A stretch of 64,000 nucleotides of DNA from Tomocerus qinae (taxonomy: Eukaryota; Arthropoda; Collembola; Entomobryomorpha; Tomoceridae): the NCBI GenBank assembly GCA_020055645.1, contig CM034547.1:16958513-17022512 (forward strand). Reading direction: 5' to 3'. The translations under genes were made by a program, and so were the position numbers. This document shows positions 12,801 to 24,130 of the stretch, in pieces. A model generated the notes under the pieces. It ran no database searches, had not been told where the DNA came from, and saw nothing but the letters and a program-made list of their open reading frames with translations. Position 1 is the first letter of the stretch. Each line of letters opens with the position of its first letter.

Positions 12801-13963
12801 ACCTCGCAGTTTCTGAGCCAGTATTGTAAGCCATGACGCACTTTTTCTTCAATACTTTAACAGGTACATCGCCAAAATCAAAGACATCAGGTAAGTCAAT
12901 TATACCTCTGCTTCCGATTCCTGAAAATAACATGAAATTTTAAAAAAATGCACATATAGCAGACATATGACCACATATCGCTATATAGAAATTGGGTAAG
13001 AATACGGAATAATTCGTGACCAATAATTGGGACCGCAAATCTAGAGCTTCTTGTAGAAATGACGATTTTATGATAGTAATCTGTATCTTCTTCTGGAACG
13101 AAATTAATAGTGATGGTCACTGTCATTCCAGGGGCAAATTTTGCAACCCTATTAGAACCTTCTTCAAACGAAAATCCGTTGGATTCATCCATGAAAAATG
13201 TAGCCTTTTGAGACATCTAAACCAGGAAAGAAAGTAAGGCAACAAAAGGTTAACTCATAATATATTAGTACTGTAAGTAGTAGCAATTGATCTGTTACTT
13301 AACCTTCCCAATATTTCGCAGACTTAATCTTGTAGAGTAATGCTGACCTATAACAAAATTCTGGAAAACCACTATAGAAGGGATCGCAATGATTTCAAAT
13401 CCAGATTTGTGAAACTCAAACTTTCTTTGTTGGTGACATAAAAGAGAATAGCGTTCACTTGTGCTGAGCAGTATTTCATTTTTATAATGCGAAGGCGATA
13501 TCTAATACAAAAAGACACATATTCACAAAACTCCAAATAATACATACATTCTGTTAAAATTAAATGGGTTAAATAGTATCAGAGATACCCTCAAATCAAA
13601 CTCATTAGGTGGGTCCAGTTCTATTCGACGTCACACTTTGATTAAGACGAACCCCAACTCCAAAGGGTACTAGCCTATATAATATGTATGTTATATAACA
13701 TATAACATTATTGGCCTGGTAGAAATCTTGTAATGGTGAGGTTTTGTCCTTTGGAGTGAGATTTGTCCCAATCGAATCTGGACAATATATCGGACACTAC
13801 CTGAACCATTGTACCTAAGATTTGAGGTTATTTTAAATATCATTCTTACCCTAGGGACAATACTGCAATCTTTGAGGTCCAGCTCGCAGTTCCATGCTAA
13901 TTTTATGGCCGGCAGGCTTCTGTCATATTTTACCAAGTGTTGTAAGACCTTGTCAACATCCAT
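6849..13963 (-). CDS. HYDIN: HYDIN-like axonemal protein, N-terminal portion only (about 1,550 aa)
   Basis: HYDIN builds the C2 projection of the motile-cilium central pair. Exons (minus): 13963-13850, 13501-13304, 13216-13021, 12920-12782, 12672-12548, 12451-12256, 12188-12029, 11920-11702, 11568-11339, 11237-11170, 11095-10866, 10788-10534, 10457-10330, 10226-10040, 9937-9678, 9574-9392, 9262-9170, 8937-8666, 8587-8340, 8266-8054, 7931 to about 7620, about 7565-7137, 7037-6849. Phases agree except at the 7931/7565 junction, which I could not settle. Successive ASH/MSP domains follow vertebrate HYDIN order: the FAPGMTVTITINFVPEE block, GHGLGPEF, LPEIDFGDIAYSFP, VFEPDAGIIQP, then LVFYGHSN with CYIEGG. 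Homology to the first 1,300-1,400 residues is clear by recognition. Vertebrate HYDIN continues to about 5,100 residues; here the chain ends in an acidic then Lys-rich tail (KKIKIKTKKV, stop). Confidence 0.85.
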
Positions 13964-16560
13964 AGCTGGCTAGCTAATATTAAGTTGAGAAAGGTTTTTA
14001 TTAGCCACTTTTTATATAAAATCACTGTTATAAAGGAGACACAACATTGACATTTGCCAAGGTTCGTCATGAAATCATGTCATTTATTCAACTAGAAATG
14101 CAAAATGCAATACGAAACATTCGAATCCAAGGTGGGCTAAATTTCTATAGTGACGCTTGTTTTGCTTTTTAGCCCACCTTGGTCGAATCCAAAACAATTA
14201 GCAAATAAGTTTCTAAGCAACAAAAAGAAGAAGCACATTAGTAGGGAAGTAAAAATCATCCTTATTCCCAATCCAAGTGTCTAAATAAATGAAGTGGCTC
14301 AGCAATTTTTTTGTGAACTTTGGGGAATTTCTGTACTGAATCCAAAAGCATTTAAAAAGGTTTCAAAAACTGTCGTTTTAGGGTTCTGGAACTGCTAGGG
14401 TGAAAAGAATGCATGTGATAGTGTACTTGTAATGAACACAGACAGAATTCCTATGCAAATTATTAGCTTTATTTATGTTCATGGAAAATCTCTTTGTCTC
14501 TAAAGATGTTATCCAGTGAGTATATTTCTTGGTACATGATTTTATGACGCACTTAGGAAGAGAGCGTGTGGAGCATGTCCTTGGCTGGATATGTTATAGC
14601 GCTATAGGACAAAATGAGGGAGTAGTTGTAGTTTATATGCATATAAGTATGCCCATAGTTTGGGTATAGTGTTGTCTCTTTATACACATCACCAAATTCA
14701 ATCCACCACGTATACTAAGGGAAGAACGCTTCGGTCGGAGCAGCTGCGCGTATTCCATTATTTCGAAGACTTGATGTTGGTGGAGTGGAGGATTGGATGG
14801 TGGACCAAGACGAGACAAGCTGACTGTGTTGTTGAGACGAGACAAACAAAACGAGACTACTGGGACTGGACAGGAAGGGAAAAGGCAGGCAGGGGCACAC
14901 AGAGCATTTCGTCGTCTCATCTCAGGTCAAACAGATTCAAATTTTGGACACTTAAACCGCTTTAAAAAGCTCTAACACCACGGAGAAGAAAAGGTCAAAT
15001 ACTGCTGCAACCATTCCGGCGACTACTTCTCAAGTAATAACATTTTTTATTGCTGTTTAATTTCCAAGTTTCGGGAAGGTCAATTCAAACTAAAAGCCAT
15101 TATAAATGGCATGGTTTATATTATGTAATGGAATGGACCTATGATAAGATGAGTATAAGGCACAAGAATGATGGGCTAAATGGGACTTTGCGCGTATTTA
15201 ATTTTATGAAATTCATATCCTTGCATTTCTCCTTTCTTCAGCATTATTTCTATTTTTGTGGTACAAAAAGCACTAATAAAACTACAATAACAGTCTAAAA
15301 GTCAAAAGTACGTTCCCAGTATATTGTTACTAACAATTTTTAATGACATTAATGAACGTTGCAAACAAGTGGTAATTGTAAATAGTAAATTGTAACTCCG
15401 TAAGTGGAGTTAGTAATCTTATCGTTTTGCTTTTATGTTGTTACTTTTGTCATTAACTGTTTGGTGATGTTTCTTGTAATATGTAATATTTTTGAGATTT
15501 GATACGGTTAAAACCATTGAAGGCAAGGACAAGACATACTTTTTCGTAATCACAGAAGGACAAAGAATGGACAATAAAGGAAAGTTGAAAGTGAAATGCA
15601 AAACACTTGTATACTATAAAAAAGTAAAACGTGGAATTTTTTAATTTGAAGTAATTTATTATTTTTTTAAATCAATAAGTATGACGTACGTTCTATAATG
15701 CTCTGTGATTACTATCAACTATTTGAAATGATTATGACATGACTGACGCTTTTATCATTTTTTAGCTTATTAATGCAGTACATAATTTTCTCTTTTATCA
15801 ATTTGTGCATTGATTCCCGTAGTATTCCAGTCTCTGATAGCGGAAATATTAAATTGACTACTTCAAAGTTTACTAACAACTTTCAACCAAAACTTTAGGC
15901 TTTTATTTATTATGGACAATGGAGGTAAGAAAATCTACAATAATAAAAATAAGAGTACCTATGTAGATACACAAAACAAACAGTACATAACACGTTATTT
16001 AGAAGCAAAAATATCAGAAACGAAAACTATTTATTTCTTTTACTTTTTGAATTGATGATGTGGTCAGGGTCAGGCTCAAGTAGGGAATTGGGGAAGTCTG
16101 CGTGCGTCATCTTAATCGGTCTTAGTTCTGCATTTCGAAGTTATTTTAACCTTAAGTTGTGGTTTATTTTTTGTTGTATCTGTTAGTTTTTGCCCCAATT
16201 AAATCTTTAATTTAGAAATCCCAATAGATTTAGGGGAATAATTTTTGCGAAATAAATTGCATCAAGTGGGACCAATTCGATTGGTTTGAGCTTTGAGCTA
16301 TTGTATGTATTTTTAATTTTGAATTAGGGCTTCTGTTTCGACTGTATTGTGAGGACAGAGAAAGTCTAGTCTAGACTCTAGATCATTGTTATAGAATATT
16401 TTGTTTTACTAGCAACTAGGCATTTTGTATGGAACAGTTAATCCAAATTCGGTGTTCAATATTTAACGATACTCTGAACATACAAAGACTTACTAATAAT
16501 AAATAATTAAGATTTGTTTAGCTTTTCTGAAAAAAAATATAAAGAATTGATTTTTATTTA
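13964..16560. other. Divergent intergenic region between HYDIN and the psq-type gene
   Basis: About 2.6 kb between two head-to-head genes, so it should hold both promoters. It includes a small hairpin (listed separately) and a locally purine-rich stretch near 14750-14900 with overlapping ORFs on both strands. I do not accept those ORFs as genes; the stretch could be untranslated first-exon sequence. A possible 5' non-coding splice donor lies at 15923 (GGAG/GTAAG). Confidence 0.45.
14121..14192. repeat. Short hairpin flanked by a 10-bp direct repeat
   Basis: GGTGGGCTAAA (14131-14141) pairs with TTTAGCCCACC at about 14168-14178. The stem extends to 15 bp as CCAAGGTGGGCTAAA. TCGAATCCAA occurs on both sides (14121-14130 and 14183-14192). 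This resembles a tiny palindromic insertion with target duplication, although a TTGG of extra sequence on the right leaves the exact ends unclear. Confidence 0.6.
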
Positions 16561-16578
16561 CAGGGTTCCGGGGGAAAA

Positions 16579-18871
16579 ATGGTACGGAACTATAAAAGAA
16601 AAACGGAAGACAGGTGGACTAAAGAGGACCTCCTAAATGCACTTATGTGTATTAAAAACAATGAACTAAAGATAAATGATGCAGCTCGTACATTTGGGAT
16701 TTCCCGTGCTACTCTTTATCGCCAGTATGCGAAGTTTATTCAAGGGTACGCAAAAAATTGGTGTTTCATTTCATTTGACTTTATCAATTAATATTTTGGT
16801 ACTATAATCTCAAAGGAGCATACCCCGAAACCTCGGCTGTTCATAGGGGGGGTATCTAAGCCAAAGTTGGCCAAAATTGTGGGGGGGTGGGGGTCGGATG
16901 GTCGCTTTTAGTAGGGATTATAAAATACCGCTGGCTTGTTGGCTTGTACTTGTATTAATATGCTATAATAAATAGCTATTAACCTTGCCTAGCCAAATTA
17001 GCCAGTCATTTTCAAAGCGTAGGGGTGTCTATCCCGTCCATAAGGCTGGAGGAGGGGGTGGCTGGGTAACCCAGGAGGCTAGGTTTCGGGGTATGCAAAG
17101 GAGCCTCAACTTTGCTCCTCTTCATGGAGAATGAAGTAAGTGACAAAAGACAGTAAAAGCTTCTTCGTAGTTCTATTTCGTAGCTGGGTAATAAAAATTG
17201 AAACATTTTTGTAAAGGAACGGCAGGAGTGTTTTTCAAGCACTCAGGGAAGATAGTTATGTATAGATAGATAGGTCTCTCAATGAGACGTAATGACGTAA
17301 CAAAGTAAAGTATTTAGCAGTACATGCTAAAGATTAGAAAATTTTATTGGAATTGGAAAGTATTCACTATGTAATTAAAAGGCAATTTTATTTTCAGAGG
17401 TGCAAAATGTGATGTCAACCAATTTCGCACTTGTGGAGGGAATCCCATTCTTACGAAAGTCGAGGAGGATGTCTTAGAGAAGACCATAACAGATTTGCGA
17501 GCTCAGGGGTTCACCGTAGGATCTACGGATATTAAGCGCATCTGTTTTGAGTATTGCGACTCAAATGGCATACCTAACCAGTTCAATTCCGAAAAGCGTA
17601 CTGCTAGTGACGATTGGTATTACGGCTTTCTAAAGCGACATCCAAGTGTAGGACGAGTGAAATCAAGTATAAATGCAGATGGAACTCCTGATGATTTGGT
17701 TTTGAAACCCAAGATCAAAAGACGACCAGTAAAAGTCAAAGGAGAGGGCCCGCCAACAAAGCGTAATACTAACAAAGACGCAACTGCAGGAAAGAAGGGT
17801 AACAAAGGTACAAAGCGGCCACGAAAAATCAAAACTGAACCAGAAGGGGAAACCGTGATTTTTGAAAATATTGAAGAAATTGCAAAATCAGAATATGTGT
17901 TGTCTGATAATGTGCATGGGGAAGAGCAGTCACCAGAAATGATCTTGGGTGATCATGATGAGGAAAATGCAGAGGCGACTGATGGGGGCGTTGACAATGA
18001 CGATGATGCTTCTGAAGAAGAACTTAGCGATGAAAATGATGGTGACGCCGATGAGGAAGAAGTGAATGGGATAGATAATGACGAAGACGAGGAAGAAGAG
18101 GTAGAAGAGAATGGATTACCAACATTTGAAGAAAACGAAATTGAAGAAAATGGTGATGCAGAAGACGAAATTGAAAATGAGGAAGGAACGGATGAAAGTG
18201 TTGAGGAGAATGAGGAAGATGAAAAAGACGACGAAGCTGAGGTAGGAAGCTTGAATGAGGATGAAGCTGAAGCCGAAAATGAAGAAGATGCTGAAGAAAT
18301 TGAAAATGAAGATGACGCCGAGGCAGAACTTGAAGATGAGGAAGAAGCTGAAAATGATGATGAGGGTGAAGCTGAAGATGAAATCGAGGCGGAAGATGAC
18401 GATGAAGTAGAGCCCGAGGAGGAAATCGAAAATGAAGAGGAGGAAGCGGTAGATGATAACGACTGCGAAGCTGAAGAAGAGGTTGAGAATGAAGATATGG
18501 TTCCAGAAAATGAAGACGAAGCAACTCAGAAAATTGACGAAGAAGACGACGATGATGAAATGGACGATGCTGAGGCCACGCAAGTGATTACACAGGAAAT
18601 CGAAGTCGTCAAAGAAGATACTAGAAAAAAGCGGAGTAGGCGACCACAAGTGGAAAAATCGGTTGAAGAAGTCGAGCCAAAGAGGGTCACTCCTTCACGG
18701 AGTCGCAAACGCCCAGCCCGCTATGAGTCTTTGAGTCGATCCTCTACACCGACCCTACCTACTCCGAAGGGGCGAGGGAGCAGGAGATCTGCACCAAGCA
18801 CGGCTGTGGTGGAGAAAGTTAATGGTGAAAGCCCAAGCAAGAGACGAAGAAGTCGTAAAAATTTTTCCTAA
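16579..18871 (+). CDS. Transposase-derived helix-turn-helix (pipsqueak/CENP-B type) nuclear protein with acidic tail, about 546 aa
   Basis: Two coding exons, 16579-16745 and 17398-18871, join in phase 2. An upstream AG at 16561 shows a 5' non-coding exon exists. Residues about 8-55 are a pipsqueak-type helix-turn-helix (RWTKEDLLNALMCIKNNE, then AARTFGISRATLYRQY). Exon 2 opens with a CENP-B/Tigger-like segment (TKVEEDVLEKTITDLRAQGF, later DDWYYGFLKRHPSVGR), the second DNA-binding helix-turn-helix of pogo-type transposases. There is no DDE catalytic domain. After a Lys-rich linker, residues about 170-385 are almost entirely Glu, Asp, Ala and Asn. The C-terminus is Arg/Ser-rich with nuclear-localisation-like clusters (KRRRSRKNFS). 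I infer a domesticated DNA-binding chromatin protein; the targets are unknown. Confidence 0.78.
16811..17103. mobile_element. MITE in the psq-type gene intron, 8-bp target duplication
   Basis: The element spans 16819-17095 (277 bp) and begins CATACCCCGAAACCT. It ends with the exact complement, a 15-bp perfect terminal inverted repeat. CAAAGGAG flanks both ends (16811-16818 and 17096-17103). An 8-bp duplication fits hAT-like or related DNA transposons, but the termini are not the classical CAG..CTG. It is non-autonomous, with no coding content, and sits in the only coding-region intron of the host gene. Confidence 0.75.
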
Positions 18872-19547
18872 GCTTTTTTTGTATTTATTGTATGAAGTAG
18901 ATACTTCGAGGTGCAAACTTTACAAATCTCCGTTAAGATTAGAATAGTAGACTTTTGTGCATCATCCGAAATTGGGTTACTTTTTAAATAGATTATATCC
19001 TTGTTGCATTAATCCTGTCGTGTATAGTACATAATATGTTTTAAGTAAAAAGTATTAATTTTGTCAATTGCAAAACAATATTTTAATGTTAGAACCATGA
19101 TTTCCTTTAGCATCAGTGTTGTTGTTGCTCTCATTATTTATGCGATACACAGGTTATAGACAGTGGCACATACATAGTTATACTACTAATATAGTATCTG
19201 AAAAAGTAACTTTTAACACATTGTAAAAAGGAAAAAATTGAAGTTTTAGCATTAACATCAATTGGCACATGGTAATTAATATTTACTTCGGCATCAGTCG
19301 CTCACATTCACATAAATAATAATTTCCTGGAAATGTAATAGTGTATCACTTTTATTAGCTGAAGAATCATAAAATATACGTGCATGGTATAATATAATTT
19401 GTTAAAGTTATGGTGCTAAAGAATAGGACATGATGGACGATAACTCTATAAAATGGGTAAAAGCAGCATATAAGTAATGAAAGTGATAATATAATATCCG
19501 AAAATATACAATTAATTGATGTCGATTGTCATAATTTTGTTCTAGTC
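18872..19547. other. 3' flank of the psq-type gene
   Basis: AT-rich sequence expected to contain the 3' UTR and polyadenylation site of the upstream gene. No ORF or repeat is supported here. Confidence 0.4.
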
Positions 19548-20729
19548 ACTTGGGTAGGGTAGGGTTTTCAGGGTCAATAGAAAAAGGTTTTTTGTCAATA
19601 AAAAGAAGGCTTTTAGAAAATAGTCTAATGGTCCATACCATGAAGTAACTGGGTCAATAAAAAAAAGTACGAAAGTCAATAGATCGAGTACAAAGGGCAA
19701 TCCTTAGAATGATTTTTATTTAGTCAATATTAAATCATAATTATAATGTCAAATGGGATATTTGAATGATTTTTATAGTTAGAAAAAATTAAATCTACAT
19801 GTAATTGATTTTTAGGCAATAAAGTTGCGTTATTTAAACTAATTCACGGTTTCACCAGAGCTTTGGTTATGCCTGGAGGTATCTCTTGAGCTATCTCTTT
19901 TGGACCTACTATGGCCTGCATACGTCAAGGCATAGGTCATAAATTATTTGAAGGGGGGATACAAAAGCCAAAACAAATACTAAGACAATTAGAAGAAAAC
20001 TTGACCACAGTCTCAAAAATTTTTTAAAACGGTACAGGAAGAAATGCGGAGGAAACATTATTTACACGAGCCAGTTAGAAGATTACTGCATCAAACATAA
20101 AGAAGTGCCATACAGTGATGACGGGTTTTACGTTATTAATTTTGTTGTCATCCATGATGAAGATAATCCAATTTTTCGCGTATTTATGTCCACTAAAAGA
20201 CTATTAAAGCTATCAACAAATGGCAAACACATTCACACGGATGCTACATATAAATTAAACAACGGCTATCCGGTATTTCTGTTTGGATTAACCGACAAAG
20301 GCAAGGCGTTCCATCCGTGTGGAGTTGCTATGTGCATTGGGGAGCCTTGACATATGCAGGCCATAGTAGGTCCAAAAGAGATAGCTCATCAAGAGATACC
20401 TCCAGGCATAACCAAAGCTCTGGTGAAACCGTGAATTAGTTTAAATAACGCAACTTTATTGCCTAAAAATCAATTACATGTTGATTTAATTTTTTCTAAC
20501 TATAAAAATCATTCAAATATCCCATTTGACATTATAATTATGATTTAATATTGACTAAATAAAAATCATTCTAAGTATTGCCCTTTGTACTCGATCTATT
20601 GACTTTCGTACTTTTTTTATTGACCCAGTTACTTCATGGTATGGACCATTAGACTATTTTCTAAAAGCCTTCTTTTTATTGACAAAAAACCTTTTTCTAT
20701 TGACCCAGAAACCTTTACCCACTTGGGTA
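19548..20729. mobile_element. Long-TIR Mutator-like (MULE) derivative with 9-bp target duplication
   Basis: The element spans 19557-20720 (1,164 bp) between direct repeats ACTTGGGTA (19548-19556 and 20721-20729). The arms 19557 to about 19933 and about 20345-20720 are inverted copies. They start GGGTAGGGTTTTC on the left and GGGTAAAGGTTTC on the right, and differ by few bases. The outer part of each arm carries repeated GTCAATA motifs. The unpaired centre of about 410 bp holds a MULE transposase fragment on the plus strand. Long TIRs, a 9-bp duplication and MULE transposase sequence together make the superfamily assignment firm. Confidence 0.92.
19952..20350 (+). pseudogene. MULE transposase fragment
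   Basis: Open frame of about 130 codons, the last 122 from 19985, without a proper start. It ends at a stop right where the right TIR begins. Diagnostic stretches are FRVFMSTKRLLKL, IHTDATYKLNNGYPVF and GLTDKGKAFHPCGVAMC, matching the beginning of the MULE transposase catalytic domain, where the Asp of TDATYK is the first catalytic acid. The remaining catalytic acids, the zinc-finger N-terminus and the C-terminal half are absent. The fragment cannot encode an active enzyme. Confidence 0.85.
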
Positions 20730-23700
20730 TTCATCTAAAAGTACTTAAAAGGTGCAAGTAAACTAATTTTCAGCTTTTATTTTACTGTAGATAGGATACA
20801 TAATCATAATTGTCTTATGATTATGATTGTCATAATCATAATCATAATAATAATAATAATTGATAGGATGAGGACAAACAGTGCAAGCGGTGACTTGCCT
20901 TCTTGAAAAACTTGAATCGTAGTGCACATGATATAAATATGAACAATTCAATTTAGTGTGTATACCTCATAGAATTATAACTAACCCATAGAAAATTTAT
21001 TAGTAGGTACCTATACTATAATAGAATAATAGAACAGTTAGAACACAATAGTAATACTTTTTACACTTAATTTTCACGAAAAACATAATTTTCAATTATT
21101 TGATCAGCGTCTTGGACTAAAAATTAGGTTACCTATCCTGGCCTGGAGGACTTGCTACATTGCTTACAACTCATAAAGTTACTCTAGTACGGCCGGACTC
21201 CTGTCAGTCACCTTTACTTTAGTCTACTGCAGAAAATATTATATGATCTAGGTCTAAAATGTTCTAAGGATAACTAATACGTGTTATAGTACATAAGACA
21301 GAAAAGAAAACCAGTTTCAGAATATTACTATTGTCCAGCTAAAAGCTATGTGCATATATAATGCGTTGGTGTATCTTGGCCTAAATAAATACCTTACTAT
21401 GGGGTCAGTATTCCCATCTTAACCTTGACGAATTGGATTAGGACTGCTCTTGTCATTCAACAATTTATTGCATACATACACAATTCATATCGTCGTAAAT
21501 GTTAGATGGTATTAGCCATTATATTTTGTACCTTTTTACAGGCTTTAGTGGCAAGTGTCCGTTGAAATACCTATGCGTATCCACAAATAGGAAAAACGGT
21601 GAATTCATGCATGCGTAATGAATAGTGTTCAATCAATATTCGGTAATTGATTGAATGTATTTCGCAATAGATGACAAAACTTTACAAGGTGAAACTATTC
21701 AGAAGTGGGAATAATAATTGACAAAATTGATATTGATATAGAATGATTGCTCGTGTGAGGTGTGTTCTGTAAACACAGGTATTTATTTGCGTCTATAGAA
21801 GAGACATTCATTTCTTCCGACCTAAGCTTTTCAAACTTTATTAGCACAATATACTGGATGAGTTTAGCGCACGGAATTATATGAGTACATAGGTTTAGCG
21901 ATATACATATAGCTAGTACTAGTACTTAGTAACTGGACATTTCTGAGAACTAATATTAATAGTGATGCAGCTAACTACATGTGAATAGAATAGTATAGAT
22001 ATTTAGACTGATCAGTCAGGATGGGTCTATAAATCTCTATATGAAGTAGCCATTAGTCATTCACCTTCAAAACGATTGCAATTTCTATCAAATCAATAAT
22101 AAGAACAAAACTATAGGTTTTGGTACACAGACTACAGACACACAGGCTACACTCAAATCCACCTAATTGTAGTTTTGTTTTATCGGTAGTATTGTATTGT
22201 GATTGTGAGCGACATTAGTCCTAGTCCTGAGCACTACACTACGTTGGCATTTACTGCAATGGTATTTCATGAGTTATGGCTATACGAATGCTAGAAGCAC
22301 CTATGAACCATGTCTAAATTAAGAAACATGTTTGTCTTTGTCAAACTTTGACAAGTACACTTATCAGAGATAGGTACTTCTTTCCTTATAAATGATCGAC
22401 AGTAACATATGTTGCATAATAAGTTAACCTATTGGGAAACTTATCTATCTATCGAAAACATGAGACACTTCAGTTGATTTTCCAATTATTTCGTACCTGG
22501 CGATGGCGATTGATAGTTATTTCTCATATTAAATTTATATTATGTGACTATTTGTAAGTGTGCAATGTAAACGTAGATAGAAACCTTTGCCCTTTATAAG
22601 ACTGCATCCTGCAACCCATGCAACTTTATACTATTCTATTCTATTCTACAGTGCTACAGCCTAAAATGTCAAGGCCACATACATACATACCAAAGTAAAC
22701 AATTACTTTTGTTGAACTATAATAAACCTTTTAAGACTTATCGAGTACGTTACATGATTCACTCGCAGACGTATGGGCAGAACAAAACAAAGGGCTCTTA
22801 AATAATGAAGAATCTCTAATTAGCTGATATCACTTAATTGGTATACTTACAACGTTTATATTTTATGAATGGATTAGTGCAGGTTTGGGTCTACGTCCAT
22901 GTAGTCATTTATATATCACATAAGCATAGGTTAGACCAAAGACTCTTTGTCTCAGCGCTCGGTATGTATACAAACTAATAAAACAACACATACGATCTAC
23001 CTTGATTTACTTCATCTATGCATTTTAAGTAAAATAAAAAGCAATCTAACTTGTAAGGAAAAGGAACCGAGTTTTAAAAATAGTGACATTGTTTTTGAGA
23101 TTCCTAATCTTTATCTCTTTTAAATGTGCTTTCTGTTTCGTATAGACTTTTTGAATGTGATACTAATGGAAAATAGAACGATCGGCTCAATCAAACTAGT
23201 TTGATTACTTTGTTTAACGTTTCAATTATAAATGAGAACGTGACACGTATTGTTATTTAGGCCTTGATTTAGGCCCATATTTTATTAATTTACTATTTTT
23301 GCTGGTTTTGTTGACAATAAAATCATACTTCAGGGCTGAACATAAACTCATACTTCAGGGCTGAACATAAACTCCTACTGTCCTTCCTTGTAAATTCGGA
23401 ATGGGAATGATAGTCCGTTTAATATTCCCTTTAATGCAAAACTTTATTGCAACTGACAAGAAAGTAACTTTCACACACACACATTTTAACCCAAAGAATA
23501 ATTCCATTGCTCTTCACCATAATTCTAACAGAACTCTGCAGAGCGCAGAGACAACAAGTAGCAATAGTATAATAGAAGTGTAACGTGAAATGTTCTCATT
23601 CTCAATAGCGTATCGTGTACTGAATCATTCGGTTCCGTCTAGCTCTGCTTTCACAACATAAGCTTGGTTACCTTGTCTATCAATTGCATGCATATTAACT

Positions 23701-24130
23701 GTAGGGTTGTCACAAACGCGATTTGGACACGAATTTGTTACTTCAGTAGCATTTTGTTATTTCTACCGTCAGGATGTCCGAAATTCTCTATTCCGGACTT
23801 GTGAATTCAGAGTAAATAGCAGAATGTATCCGTGCAGTATTATATTCATTTTCTGGTTTGAATTCACATAATGCAGAACTGTATCTGTAGTATTTATTAT
23901 TATTAATAAAAATAGTGGTGAAAATAATTTTCACCACAAACTTTTTAACAGGTTAACACCGTATTTCCTTTAATCTAGAATTGTCCTAGTTTGTTATTAT
24001 TACAGTAGTTTAAGAGGATACACATACCCTACCTAGTACCTTTACTATTAGACAACAACACTATTATAATAAGTATAGCTACCCTACCATAATAATAGAA
24101 AAATAGAAATCAAACAGTAGTTCATACAAA
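20730..24130. other. Intergenic region upstream of the REJ-like gene
   Basis: 3.4 kb of AT-rich DNA without a convincing gene. It contains simple (TAA/TCA)n sequence near 20820-20865 and an imperfect direct repeat at about 23321-23370, in which a unit containing ACTTCAGGGCTGAACATAAACTC occurs twice. The promoter of the plus-strand gene starting at 24131 should lie at its right end. Short ORFs such as 23401-23583 show no supporting signal. Confidence 0.45.

Noticed and set aside
13691-13849. Extension of the first HYDIN exon past 13850
   Set aside because: A consensus donor (AGG/GTAAGA) at 13850 joins in phase to the 13501 exon, which matches HYDIN; the extension does not.
14633-14975. Overlapping ORFs on both strands in a purine-rich stretch
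   Set aside because: Two strands open together, no domain and no splice context; composition explains the lack of stops.
18024-18708. Antisense ORFs of 60-177 codons opposite the acidic tract
   Set aside because: They are shadows of the GAA/GAT-rich coding strand; the translations are Leu/His/Phe/Ile runs forced by the repeat.
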